From Linnemannia hyalina (Eukaryota > Mortierellomycota > Mortierellomycetes > Mortierellales > Mortierellaceae), in assembly GCA_019671135.1 (NCBI GenBank), contig JAHRHY010000007.1, positions 2,356,001 to 2,420,000 of the forward strand: 64,000 nucleotides of DNA, in the 5' to 3' direction. Below, piece by piece: positions 10,977-23,034 of this stretch. The position numbers were made by a program, and so were the translations under genes. The notes below the pieces were generated by a model. The model was not told the origin of the DNA. It saw nothing but the letters and a program-made list of their open reading frames with translations, and searched no databases. How positions within the stretch are numbered: the stretch's first letter is position 1; each line of letters starts with the position of its first letter.

Positions 10977-13900
10977 TTACGCATTTCGCAATGATACGTC
11001 GTTCGAGATCGATCCAGGCGATGGTTTTTGACTCGCAGATCCCGCAGAAGAAGTGGTGGGTCCTGTATTTGCTGTCGGCGTTGACATTGATGACGACGAC
11101 GACGACGACGGTCGACGGGTAGAAGACGAAGAACTGGACTGACCAGACGCCCGCCTTTCACTTGCACCGCTCCCTGCCCCTACTCCCGACGAAGCAGCCG
11201 CAGATGTACGAGTATCCGGCGAGCTTGTTCCAGATCCGAGTGAGCTTGTTTCAAACGTCGATCCTGCCGTTCTGATGGCCGCCGCTGCGACTGTTGACAT
11301 GTTATCCGTCACCGACATCATCGTAGTTTCACTTGTGCTGCTACTCCTGGCCACAGTCCGAATCGAGAACAATCGCACTCCAGTTTCATACCAAGCTCCC
11401 AACCCCTGCCTGCCCAACTTGCCACATCCGCCGACATAAATCTGGCTCCAGAGTAGGCCCTGAAACCACCGCACAAGCGCCAAATCATCATCGCCTTCGT
11501 TGTTACTGTTGATGTTCCCACCCCCAATCCATGTAAACTTGTGGACGAAAATAGGCGGTCTACCAGACTCTGGCATGACTTGTTGCAACATTGGGATGAT
11601 GTTTGTTCGGATATACTCAAGTACTTGCTGGTCATTCATAGCTTGGATGGATTCGATCTCTGGGATAACGCATTGGAGCATAATCAACAGTGGCTCAAAC
11701 CGAAGTGTTTTCATCCATCCCTGCACCTACATCAGATATATATATATATATATGTAAGATTCGTATGTAGATGTTAGCAGAGTGTTCAAAATTAACATGC
11801 GATATAAGGTGCGGGAATCAAAATTTGCCATACCCATTCTTCGGTGGGGACGAATCCGTTTTGTCCAACATCGAAGGCTGTAGTAGGGCGCTCATGTCTG
11901 TAGGACGAGTTATGACTCGTCAGGGCTGGCCGCCGCGAAGTCGTGGTGGCGGTAGTCGTCGTCGTCTCTGTCGTTCCTGCTGCTCTTAGTGAGCTGGATG
12001 ATTGCTTCCCGTTAACAACTCTCGCATCCTGACGCTCAAGTTCACAGCTTGAGTCCTCTCTCAGAGCGGTTGGTGAGCTTGGATGAAGGTGACGATGGTT
12101 CTTCTCCGGGAGTTTTCCTCGTGCCCGCTCTGACAATGTATTGATCGATCGATCCTTGAGGCTCTTCAGCACCGTCGACGGACCCCCTTCATCTTCAACA
12201 TCACCCTCATGCCCGCCCCCATCGCTCGGAGGAGCCATGATAGAGTCTGAACTGTCGGGTCTGGAAAGTGGTGGCATCACTGGAGACAGCGGCAGGGGTA
12301 ACGTACTTGGTTCCGACAGGGTTGCTGCAGTCAGTGCTGGTGAAAATGTCGCCAATGAAACCATGGAAACTGATCCAGACGATGAAGCGGGTACATTCGA
12401 GGTCGATGTGTCCTCGACGGTAGAACTCTCCCGTTTCAGCAGATGACGTCGTCGAGGATGCTGTTGTGAAGGAGGAGGTGTGGATTCCCCGTGGCTGCTC
12501 TGGTGCGATTGCGATCCCCTTCTCTGGGGTTGACGACCCTCCGTTGACTTGCTCACGTGGCCCTCGGTGCTGGTGGCTGAGCGAGTAGCGCTGGAAGAGT
12601 CGTCCTTTCGGTACCGCAACTTATGAATATCGTCCAGTCCACGCTGCAAAGTAAACCGCGCCATCGTCTGAATCTTGGGTTCGTACTGAATCAGCGCATA
12701 CACCAAGTGTGCGTTATCTAATAATCAGATTGACGCATTTCAACAAAAGTAAGCTTCTTTAGTTTGGACATAATGCTGTCTCATACCTCTCTGAGCAAAA
12801 GGACAAAGAGAAGTTGACTTACGAGGTGCTTGGTAAAAGAGAATACTCGTCACTGTGTCCAACAGGATCCCCAAAAGCCTGTGGTTGGACTCTTCTGCGA
12901 GAAGAAACGACGGAGAAGCAAATGAAGTCGTCAACTGCAAAAGACGACTTGATGCCAATGGTGAGATGTTTTGGATATAAGGTGAGACATTCGAGAGCGT
13001 GGAAATCAGAGCCGGGTAAAGCGATCGCAGTGTCCTCTTTGTTGTCGCAATCAGATGTTGAATGGACTATGTGGCGTATAGCGAGCAAATCGAAAAGTAT
13101 ACATACATGTGAGTGTGTTGGCGCATAAACGATGTTTGCACAAAAATAAGTTGAACTTTGACGATGCAATCGCCGCAAACAAGTCCTATACTGTTCACAT
13201 ACGCAAATAAGATAGTCGCCATAGGTGCCATGGAAGTTGTGTATTCGCACATTTGCAGGTAAGGAAGCATGGCCATCGAAGGGCCTGTTGAGAGTGTGGC
13301 CGAACGCCCTGTCCTTTGAGAGTGTCTGCAGCATGCACGCGCACATCCTGACCAATCCCGCATGTGCTAATTTGGTGGCGAATAGGAGATATTTAGTGAG
13401 CACTCTCAAAAGAACAAATCCTGTTGATCAGAGTAATGACAATGCGCTTCTTACTCGGGTCAAGCTTGTGCTCCAGTGAAAAGTACAGAAGGATGACGAC
13501 AAAATCCAGAACCCTGTTCGTCTCCAGTAGGTACACTCTAAACCGCTGTATTATGACAAGAAACATTACGTAAGTAACAACAACCGTGCTCGTCACAACG
13601 AAGGCCCAGGCACGAACATCCGCACTCCGATATGATGTACCTTGTTGACCTCCAATGTCTTCCAGCAAAGCATAAGTGTTTCGATGTGGCACTTCACTTG
13701 CTTGGTAGATCCTGGAAGATATGTGCTGCTCGCCTATGAGCGTAATTAGCCATTGCAAATAAATAATTTGTAAATGTTCATTAAACAGGGTTATGCCTCA
13801 TAGAGCTCTCGTACCAAAATCCATGCCCGCTACGGTGAGTTGACGTACCGCCATGGGGTTGCTCAGAATCCGATACATGCCATCGGTAAGGAACAGGAAG

Positions 13901-15718
13901 TCTTGTTCCCGATGGAGTCGTGACAGGTAAAACCGAAACTGGTTCTTGTTGGCACCTTCCAGCGTTCGTTGAGCCTGTTGTTCTGAAGGAGTAGTGTTTG
14001 GCACAAGGACATTGGAAGGCGTATCCGAGGAAGAGGAGCCTTGCTTGTTGCTATCGCCTGCTCCGTCTTCAATCCTGATTCCAGCTGAAAAGCGATTCGG
14101 TGGGGTTGCTGGTCTCTCGACCACTTGATAGTCGAGCAGGACCACAATGACCTGCAAACAAAGCATGACTAGCAGCTCCCGTTGGTCGTTGAACATGACG
14201 TGGTTGTAAGGCAATCCCCACCCAGAAGGGTTGTACTTGAGCGCCGAATTGACCAGACTGCAGAGGATCGCCAGCGTGATCTGACGGTCTGATCCTGTCA
14301 CCACGGTATCGATCCAGCGATTCTCCGTAGTCGTGATGGCTGTTGGTGGGATGTACATGGACCGTGAGAACAACACAAGCAAGAGTCGCAGGATTTCCGT
14401 CCGGTTGTCGTCCAGCTCCTTGGAGGTCCCGATTGGTTTGGAGGATCCAATTCCCGTTTCCCTATCGCAATTGACACACCATCATATGAGTGCATTTCTC
14501 AAGAGCACATGTTGCCAGCGTTGTACGTCACGGACATGTCACAAGCTAGGGGTGGTAGCATACCATATGACATAGCTCACTCTGTTCCTTGACTCTAGGG
14601 CTGTTGGAAGTGTGAATCCTGAGGTAAAGAGTAGGTCCAACAGTGTCTTGATCAAGCGGTAACCCTGCGTTGTTTCGTCACAATCCTGCAAGTGGGAGGT
14701 AGAAACGTCAGCATATGCGCAAAGGTGCTTATTGGCTCATAAACGACGTACCCTGAGGATGAGATGTACTATACCTGGTCCTTTGGTGCGGATGAAACTC
14801 GCTCCGAGCGTAGAGGGTTTGGATTTGAAGACTGACCCTCGATCTCTAAGGGTTGTGTTGACTCGTCAAGATGACTGGCGTTGGAACGCCTTCGACTCGA
14901 TGCCCCTTTGCTGCGTGGGGTCCAGAAGTAACGTTCCTCCCACATCATAAGATCGTCCGACTCGAAGACAAACGGAAAGAGCCTGGTCAGAACACGCACA
15001 CAGTTCAATAACTGACTAACAGGAGCCTCCGGTGTCAGGAACAGCGGTGAGTCGCATAACGAGAAGAGACGACTCAGAATCTATTTGTTAAATATTGTAG
15101 CAGTACCTATCAGCGATCCTATGGTCATTTTTTTCTCAAGTGAAGTAATCATCCTTGAGGTGGTTGGATTAGTGTAGGGTATATGGACTGACCTTTTCGA
15201 TGAGACACTCGAGATTTTCCCGGGCTTCGTCGCGCACACGTCGAATGTCCTGCGAGCCCACAAGTAGAAACACGTCGTCAGCCGACTCTGGGAGGGTCCA
15301 GAACTATACATGTGAGTATCGTAAGAAGGTTCGTCTATGGGTATTTTGTTTTTGTGGTCGTTTGACTGATCGAAATAAAGACGCACGCAAAAGGACACTT
15401 GCGACAAGGCTTGTACCTGTTCCCAATACTCGTTCACGTTGGATGGGATGTTCTATATACAAGAAAAAAAGAGTGGTTTACACATATCATATTGAAAGGG
15501 CGCTCTCATGTACACGTCAGTTGTCAGTTCAGGTATGGGTTGTCTTCCTTTCGCGTTGCTGTACGAGCTGTCGAGTTGGTTGTGTATATATGCGAGTATA
15601 AGCATAAAAAATTCGAACGCGTGCTTCAAAAGGTACGGATAGAAGCAGTACATACCCTTTCCTCGAAGAGTCGAAAGACGCCCTTTTTGAACGCCAGTTT
15701 CGAGTCGGCTGCGCCCAT
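10977..15718 (-). CDS. HID1: HID1 family protein (Golgi / dense-core vesicle trafficking)
   Basis: Twelve exons on the minus strand give 1156 residues with closing phase: 15656-15718, 15417-15452, 15193-15303, 14775-15080, 14564-14685, 13849-14461, 13641-13733, 13455-13545, 13203-13366, 12823-13066, 11834-12717, 10977-11720. The N-terminus MGAADSKLAFKKGVFRLFEE is the family signature; its Gly2 fits N-myristoylation, known for animal HID1. Other family blocks are FWTLPESADDVF, CVRVLTRLFPF with MWEERYFW, YNHVMFNDQRELLV, FYLSRLHREQDFLFL, STYLPGSTK, FGHTLNRPF and HNFHGTYGDYLI. HID1 proteins associate with medial/trans-Golgi membranes and affect secretory-granule sorting in animals; the fungal role is inferred. 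A Ser/Pro/Thr-rich insert covers about residues 640-890 and a Ser/Thr-rich tail about 1040-1156, making it longer than animal HID1 (about 790). Exon 2 is only 36 bases. Divergent from FCF2. Confidence 0.93.
11733..11753. repeat. (AT)n microsatellite in HID1 intron
   Basis: About ten AT units inside the last HID1 intron, just upstream (gene sense) of the terminal exon acceptor. Confidence 0.9.
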
Positions 15719-16156
15719 CGTCGAGTCTCGGCGAGGCCAGTGGTGTGTTGGTCAGGGCAGAATGGATGGTGAGAGGGCCAGGTGTTCTTATGGTCGTGAA
15801 GAAAAGGAAGATTCAGGGGCGGGTGAGAAGCAGAGGGGGGAATGAATAAGGGATGGGCGACGAGCGACAAGGGACTAGACCTTGATTCGAACAGGAAACG
15901 CCTGAGCAGCGAGGTGACATTAATGCAGCTAAGTGTTATATCACGTGGAACTGGGAATAGCAACACCACGTGCAATAGCTGCTAGTGACTGCTCGACCTA
16001 TTTTGCTTTTTTTTTTTTTTTTTCTTGCCCCACTAGCACTGTTGTGTCTTAAGCCCATCAACAAACAACTCGAACTTCAGGATCCCTCTCCATCAAACGA
16101 CCCCTTTTTTTCTCTCGTTTTTATTTTCCCACACACAAATAAACACACCCGCAACT
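15719..16156. promoter_or_regulatory. Bidirectional promoter HID1 / FCF2 with two CACGTG motifs
   Basis: 438 bases separate the divergent start codons. Two perfect CACGTG palindromes lie at 15944-15949 and 15969-15974, start-to-start distance 25 bases. CACGTG is the classical binding site of fungal bHLH factors (Cbf1/Pho4 type). A run of about 17 T lies at about 16007-16023, a poly(dA:dT) tract common in fungal promoters. The motifs are seen directly; their use is inferred. Confidence 0.6.
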
Positions 16157-17420
16157 ATGGTCACAACCCGGAATAGAAGCAGGAACCCATCCCTCACACA
16201 GGTGGAAATGGAGCTCCCTCAACCCACAAGACCCCGCCGCGCTCGGCAGACCAAACCAAAGCCAGTCATCGTTCAGGACGCGGAGGAGTCAGAGACAGTT
16301 GAAAGTTCGTCCCCTACGTCCTCACCCGAGTCAAGGAGTCCACCATCAGAACCCGAGGAGCCTCTGTCGCCAGTGGAAGTCCCCAGGAAGTCGCCACTGA
16401 ACGTGTCCGTGTCGTCAAAGAAGTCAGAACAGTACGACGAGGAGGAGAACGAGGAAGAAGACGGACACGAGGAGGAAGAGGCGCAGGCAGTTCCCGGTGA
16501 CGAGCAACAGTCAGAGTCAGCGGAGTCAGAGGATGAATCAGAGGAGGAGGACGACGATGATGATTATGAAGATTTGGACGCACTTTTGGTCAAAGCTCAG
16601 GCATCGCTGAAGAGGAAGGCCACATTTGAAGAGAAGAGCAACGAGCCCATGTTCAACTTTCCCAAGCTCCAGACGGGATTGAAGGACAAGAACGTGTACA
16701 TCACGCAGGAGAACGGACGAGCCAAGGTCGCTGTGGACAATGTCATCGTTGTTGACAAGGGCAGCAAGACTGGAAATAAGGCTGCCCTTGAGACCTGCGA
16801 GGTCAACATGAACGCCGAGAAGGTGCACGTCAGTAAGCGTCAGAAGCAAGAGGTAAGCACCACTCATCTTTTTTTGCTTCTTAATGCGGAATTTATCATG
16901 TGTTTTCTTTGGCTTCGCAATATACAATGCGTCAAGTACTTTCTTCGCTTTGCAGTCTGCCTTGAGTTATTTGTCACAACGCAACACACCCCATTAACAC
17001 AGTATTTTCCTCAATGTTTATTGTTGCGACTTGCAGGAGAGAGAGAAGACGACAGGGAAAAAGTGGTTTGATATGCCACAGCAGGTGTTGACACCTGAGT
17101 TGAGACGGGACTTGCAGATTTTGAGACTGAGGAATGTGTTAGACCCTAAACGGTTCTACAAGCGTGCGGAGAAGGGCAAGCCCAGGTTCCCAAAGTACTT
17201 CCAGGTGGGCACCATTATCGAGGGCAATACCGAGTTCTACTCTTCTCGTTTGAGCAAGAAGGAGCGTGCAACGACCATTACGGGCGAGGTGATGAAGGAT
17301 ATTGCTGGACGGGATTACTACAAGCGCAAGTTTGATGAGATTCAAGTGGTCAAGCAGTCTGGTGGTAAAAAGTTCAACAAGAAGGGCAAGGGCAAGCAGA
17401 GCAAGTCCTGGCGCAAGTAG
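16157..17420 (+). CDS. FCF2: Fcf2/TdIF2-type pre-rRNA processing protein
   Basis: Two exons, 16157-16852 and 17037-17420, give 359 residues; donor GTAAGC and acceptor TGCAG flank a 184-base intron in phase 0. The N-terminal half is disordered, Ser/Pro-rich and then strongly acidic (Glu/Asp runs at about residues 92-138). Exon 2 encodes the Fcf2 domain: KWFDMPQQVLTPELRRDLQ, LRNVLDPKRFYK, PKYFQVGTI and a basic Lys-rich tail. In yeast Fcf2 is a nucleolar protein needed for early 35S pre-rRNA cleavages towards 18S rRNA; the same role is inferred. Domain match is strong. Confidence 0.93.
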
Positions 17421-19226
17421 CTTTTTTCATTTCATTTCTTTTCTTTTTGTTTTATTCCATCCATTTACAAATATTATCATACCTGCATTTTCCATACCTT
17501 GTGTACATGTTTGTGCATGTCAATATATATATGTGTGTGTATGTGTGTGTATGTGTGTGTTACTCTGCATGTTCCGTCAGCTTGATCAGCCCAATGTTCC
17601 GCCACCAAAAAAATATGTCCTGATCTGATGCCATCAATGTTCTTCTTTTCTTCCTGCGCCCCCCGTTGATCGACAACCAGTCAGCTCTTTCCCCAACATG
17701 CCTTTGGCTATCCCCATTATTATTGATATGATTGTGGCAATTATTAATGCGGCGTCTTCGCCCTTCACCATCCTTCCTCCTTTGCGCCGCCCTGGTGTGC
17801 ACAGTGCACAATGCACAATACAGAGTGCACCGACAAAGTGCATTTACCCCTCTTCTTCTCGTTGCCCATGTTTCCACCACTCACTCCTTCAACTTCCTCC
17901 TCCCCTTCTCTCCTTCCATCCCCTTCTTCTCTCCTTCTTTGTACGTCCTTCCTATTTGTCTCTCTTTGCCTCTGTATTCTTTCTCTCTCCTTCCACCTTC
18001 TCTCCTTCCCCCTTCTCTTCTCCCCTTCAGGCTCCCCCCTTTTCTCTTTCTTCTCTCCCTCCCTCCCTTCTCTCTTTCTCTCTTTTGCCATGACACACAT
18101 GTACTTTTTTTTTTTTTTTTTTTTTTTTTGATTGCCCTAACTTTTTGTTTTGTTTAATTGTCCATGCTAGTCCGTTTTGCATGAAATGAAGACGCGCAAT
18201 AGGTGCCACGATCCAAAAATATTCCATCGAAGACCCCAACTGGGGTCCCATCTTCTTCGTCGCTTCGTCTTCCTTCCGAACCATGTGTAAAATTGTCTCC
18301 TTGTCTTTTGGAGTCATTTCTTCAAGGAGCCAATTCACTCTATCGGTGGGTTAGATATAAAAAAAAAAAAAACTCTTCCAGTGAACGAAGGAAGAAGGAA
18401 CAGACATTCACACAGACATGCATTCGTGCCGCCATACCTACAAACAACAAGGAATTGCTCACCTCTTCCTTCTTTTTATTTCGCCCTTTTTGTTTGCCCT
18501 TCGCGTGCTTCCTATGCTCTCAATTATCCCCGCCCCTCCCATTTTTTTTTCACGGTCTCCCTCAGGTCACACTCTCCCGTCGCCTGCTGGCCCTGTCAAC
18601 TTGCCGTTTTGTGCCTTGCCTTGCCTTGTTGCCCTGGTCTGGGCTTTGCCCTGTCTCTCTGTACCTGTCCCCTCTGACCTTTTTTTTTTTTTTTTGCTGG
18701 TGCTCTCTCACTCCCATCCCGCCCACAAACCCCTCTCCCATCCTGCTCACGTCTCCACACCTTTTTTTATTTTTTTGCCCGACATACCATTCTTTTCTCA
18801 TCATCATCATCCTTCTTCCTTCCCATCATCATCTTCCTTCTCTTCATCCCATACTGCCACACAAGCCTTCAACACTCTCTCCCTCCTCTCTTCTGCTCCA
18901 TCTCGTCACCCTTGGAACCCATACCATTCCTCTCTTCTCTTACATCTCAATCTCGATCCATACCAGTCCACTCAACATCTCTCATATAGAATAGATCACC
19001 ACCCCACCCACACAAACACAAGCACACATACCCAATACCATACCCCCTTCCTTCCCTTCCTTGTTCCCTTGTTGTCGCTCACTCTTACTTTACTTCTTGT
19101 CTCGCAGGTCCTTCTTATCTCCCTGGCCTGTCAGTTGGGTCATCCTCACTTCTCTCTCCTCATATCACTTACCCTTTTGCGCACCTGCTCCACCCCCTAC
19201 CAGTTATTTAACTAGAGCCACTAGTG
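17421..19226. other. Long intergenic region, mostly pyrimidine-rich
   Basis: About 1.8 kb without a confirmed gene. It contains GT/AT simple sequence at about 17522-17562, a poly-T run at about 18106-18129, and very C/T-rich DNA from about 17860 to 18100 and from 18480 to 19200, the latter the probable long leader or promoter of the coiled-coil gene. The only non-repetitive island, about 18150-18345, is treated as a finding. Confidence 0.6.
18027..18338 (-). other. Possible small coding or retroposed segment
   Basis: In an otherwise C/T-rich region, about 190 bases have balanced composition and an open minus-strand frame reading WLLEEMTPKDKETILHMV and GSSMEYFWIVAPIARLHF, preceded by a plausible acceptor (ATAG at about 18335-18345) and followed by about 23 A residues (minus strand). 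It could be an exon, a retroposed fragment with its A-tail, or chance. I do not recognise the protein. Confidence 0.25.
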
Positions 19227-22200
19227 ATGTCGCAAGTCAAGACTCACCGTGGTTCGCTCCATAACCCTGGGACGCCTCGTTCTCAATCCTCTTCCTCCTT
19301 GGCCTCTGCCACTACCACAACATCTTCCCGTCTTCGACGCATTCACATCAATCTCCCCAAGGCAACTGCCACTGCGGCTTCCTTTCTCTCTCCAACGACA
19401 GGCACCTCGACTTTGTCGCAGGAAAGGATCCAAGTAGATCGTTCTCGGTATGCAGAGCTTGTCGCCAAGAATGCTACTTCTGAGGTAAGCATAGCCCGTC
19501 TTTTTTTTTTTACCCTTTTTTCTTTCGGGATTCTTCCCACTAGCTCAAAGTCCGCCCTATCTCTATGCCACCCATTTGTTCTTGTGCGTGTGTTTTTTAC
19601 CGTCCTTTCTGACCTTGTTTTCTTGCTCTTTTTGTAATCTCCATTGGCTTCCAATTGGTTCGTTTCCATCTGAAGGCTCTTTTGAAGATGCCCAACGTCG
19701 CAACCAAACCTAGGGCCGTTGACGATGTCTTTGACCACCAATCCACCCACCTCTCTTCCCCAATTGCCTTCAAGCTGCCCCTGGTTGCCCCTCCAGCCAT
19801 CTCAAATATGAAAGTCACCATTGATACCTCAAGTCCATACGCTGCATCCTCTCAACGATTTTCTCAACAAGTATGTATAATATACATTACAATTCTTCAG
19901 ATTTACAGACTACAAGAATGTCATTTTTCTTATGCTGTTGTTACACCACTAACGGTTTTGTCCCACCATTTTTTCTTGCCCCTTCCACCATTGTCTTCGC
20001 ACAACAGCGCCCTGGCGTCGATCGCAAACGCCCCAACCAAGGAACAATGAACAGTAAGATCCTCTTTTTACCAACGACTTGTTTCTTTTTCTTAATTCAT
20101 GCATGCTTCGCTACCCCCTTCTCTTCTCTTCCCTTTGTCTCCTTTCCGTCACGTTCCTTTATCGCTCAAAGACCCCGGTTATTTATCATTGTTCATTTTT
20201 TTACAAAACGCTGACGATATGTTCTCATTTTGTGTACACCGCATCAATCATAAACAGACTCCGAAGAGTACGTGTCGAGACGGAACAGCAGCATGAACCC
20301 ATTAGCGGCCACTTTCACGCCTACGCTGCCCAAGTCGGGCTCACCCGAGTTTGCAGCTGCAGAGGATACCACTACCAGGCCCTCCCCCCCTTCCCGACGC
20401 AACACCGTCGACTCCAGGACCAATGTATGAAATGAATTATCATTATTTTCCTTTCCAAATTGCTGTCTCTCTTTTTGCCTCCCACCCTCTCCCTACTCTC
20501 TCTCTCTTTCTTTCTTTCTCAGGCACCATCATCATCATCGCCATCATCGTGCATGCGAAATATTCGATTCGATTCGATATATCATGCACGTCCGCAGCCC
20601 TTAAGCGACATATCTAAACCTGCAATGTATTGTTTGTTTCTGAACTTAGGATGGCATGGTGACAGGTCTTGGAATCTCGTCTCCTACCGCCACAGCTGTC
20701 AACCCTCGCCTCTCAACACAACTACAATACGACTCAAAGACTGCCTCGCCTAGCGTACTCCTGCGCAGCGATCGTGCTACCTTCGATACATCTTTGACAG
20801 CGTCATCCTCTGTCCCGCACAACAATACTCTTGCGAGGACAGCAAGCGTCGTTGATTTCGATCCCGAAGTGTTCCGCGACAACCTGATGCGCCAAATCAC
20901 CGACAGGCTAGAGACCGGGCTTGATCGTCGCTTCAGCCAGCTGGCCTCGGCTCTCCCCACCCCTCACTCTCCCATTGTCTCTGGTCAGCCCTCCACAGGA
21001 AAGACATTCTCTCCTTCCGATGCAGCCCTGTCTGTGATGATACCCGAAGAGGCGAACGTGGCCCAGCTTCGATCCTTGTTGAAAGCCGCTAATGCAGAGT
21101 TAGAGCGACTCAAGGACAAGAACCAGGAGTTGCAGGAGAACCATCGCCGGCTGGAACGACAGCATCTCGAGGCGACTCACCAGATTGCACGCCTGCAAGA
21201 TTTGGAACGAGCCCAGTCAACCGTCTACTCCAGAACTCATGGCGATGCGTCGTCAACTTCTTTGGGTTCGCCGTCGATAGATGGGAGGGCATTGGATTCG
21301 GTATCTTTGAGTGGCGGATTCGGTCAGAGGATCGGCGGTGGCGGTGTTCAGTCGTCGAGAGGATCCCTCGCAGAGTCCAACCAAACCATTCAGAGGTTAA
21401 TGAAGGAGGTCGCAGCCCTGACTTCGGAGCGAGATGTGCTGAAAATTCGATCTTGGGAACTTGAGAAGAAGCCCTATATGCAGCAGCCTCCTTACCATGA
21501 CGTCCGATCGACAGACTTTATTGACCTCGAGAATGAGCGTAACCGGCTGATCGAGGAGTTGGGCCAAAAGACTGTGGCGATGGAGGATCTCTGGAACAAG
21601 AACGAGGCACTCATGCTTCGGGCCACGGAGTACGAGAAGCGTGTCTGGGAGCTGGAGAGCCAGGTGACGGCTCTTGAGGCCGAATGCGCTCTATTGCCTA
21701 GGATCCGTCTGGACCTTGTTGAGATGGAAGCTAGAGCGGTGGCAGCAGACGCCTTGGTGGTCAAGTTGCAGGCGATGGAGGGGCAGGCCGAGCTGGTTAA
21801 GAACTTGCAGGACCGCATTCAGGAACTCGAGACGACCAATGCCGTATTGGATCATTCCAACTGGGATCTGTCAGAGAAGTTGAACATTGCCAACAACCAG
21901 CACGGATTGCTGACAAGAGAGTTTGAGTCCTTCCGGTCCAAGGACAAGGACGACCGTCGTCTCGAGTTTTTGACCAACAGGAACCGTGAGCTGGAAGTTC
22001 AGCTGTCTGCCGAGCAGAACAAGGCCGCGCCAGACTATAGGGACGAGTACGAGCGTGTTTCGTCGGAGTTGGAGAAGATCAAAATCCGCATGCCTCAGCT
22101 CGAAGGTCAGTCCAAGCAGGTGGCCTTGCTTCGATCCAAAACCTTGCAGTTGGAGAAGCAGATCAAGACGATGGAGCAGCTCGAGCCCCGGCTAGAGGAG

Positions 22201-23034
22201 ATGCAACAGCTTCATGAGCGCAACTTGTTCTTAGAGGGAGAACTGGGAGAGCTGGAGCAGCTCCGTGCCCGCGAAATGGAGCTGGAACATGAACTCGAGG
22301 CTGCCAAGGCTCGCGTGGTCCAGTTGGAGACCCACAAGACGAGGATGAACTCGTTCTCCGGTTTGAAGCAATTGCAGACTCGCGCTCGGTCAGGCTCCGT
22401 CGCCCAACCCATGGCGCCCTTTATCCCACCTACATTGGCTCAGCAACAACAACAACAGCAGCAGCAGGCTGTGCAGGATGAGAGTGATACTGAGGAAGAA
22501 AAGAATCGTGGTGTAACTACAGTTAAGGAGGACTTGCGAATCAGGACCAGCCATGGACTGAGCCACCTTGCTCGGTCATCCCAGTCGTTCACTACGACGA
22601 CGGAGCCCGTCCTATCTCCTAAGCGCGAGTTCCCCCCTACCCCAACCACAGCCTCGGCATGGCCATCGGGCAGGTCTAGTATGAGCATGAGCCACGCGTC
22701 GCACAGAATGAGCACCAGCTCGAACACAAGCACCGTCCTTAGCCATACCAGCAACAGCCCCAGCCTCCAGTGGCGAACCAGCCAAGCGACCTATTCTTCT
22801 GCCCCCGTCAGCCCTAGCGAGTCTTTGTCACCTTCGATTATGTCGCTGTCGTCATCGTCCTCGTCGACGCTGTCTGATGAGGAATCCACCCCTTGTATTG
22901 AAAACAGCAAGGCTTCATTGGTCGACGAACCAGAGTCGTTCCTTGGTCATGCTAGTAATGGAGACGTTGCCATTGTAGGGCTCGCGCCCTCACCCCTTCT
23001 TCCCCCTACGTCCGTCGTCCACGTAGATATTTAA
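19227..23034 (+). CDS. Coiled-coil protein of unknown function
   Basis: Five exons, 19227-19484, 19676-19870, 20008-20053, 20258-20424 and 20650-23034, give 1016 residues with closing phase. The first about 220 residues are Ser/Thr-rich and basic. Coiled coil is predicted by eye from Leu/Glu/Lys/Gln heptads at about residues 355-415 and about 460-780, and the C-terminal about 230 residues are Ser/Pro-rich with a short Gln run at about 22440-22466 in the DNA. No enzymatic or membrane segment is visible. A cytoskeletal or scaffold role is plausible from architecture only. The 225-base fourth intron is longer than the others and contains an open segment behind a good acceptor (CTCAG at about 20522), which does not keep frame into the last exon. 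Confidence 0.8.

Noticed and set aside
13798..13848. Extension of HID1 exon 6 to the later GTACGA donor
   Set aside because: Only the GTACGT donor at 13848 keeps the conserved frame into the STYLPGSTK exon.
18203..19215. Two Pro/Ser/Leu-rich + strand ORFs of about 265 residues
   Set aside because: Low-complexity translations of C/T-rich DNA; no start context or domain.
20523..20753. Open segment after CTCAG as a constitutive exon of the coiled-coil gene
   Set aside because: No donor keeps the frame into the final exon, whereas direct joining of 20424 to 20650 keeps phase 0.
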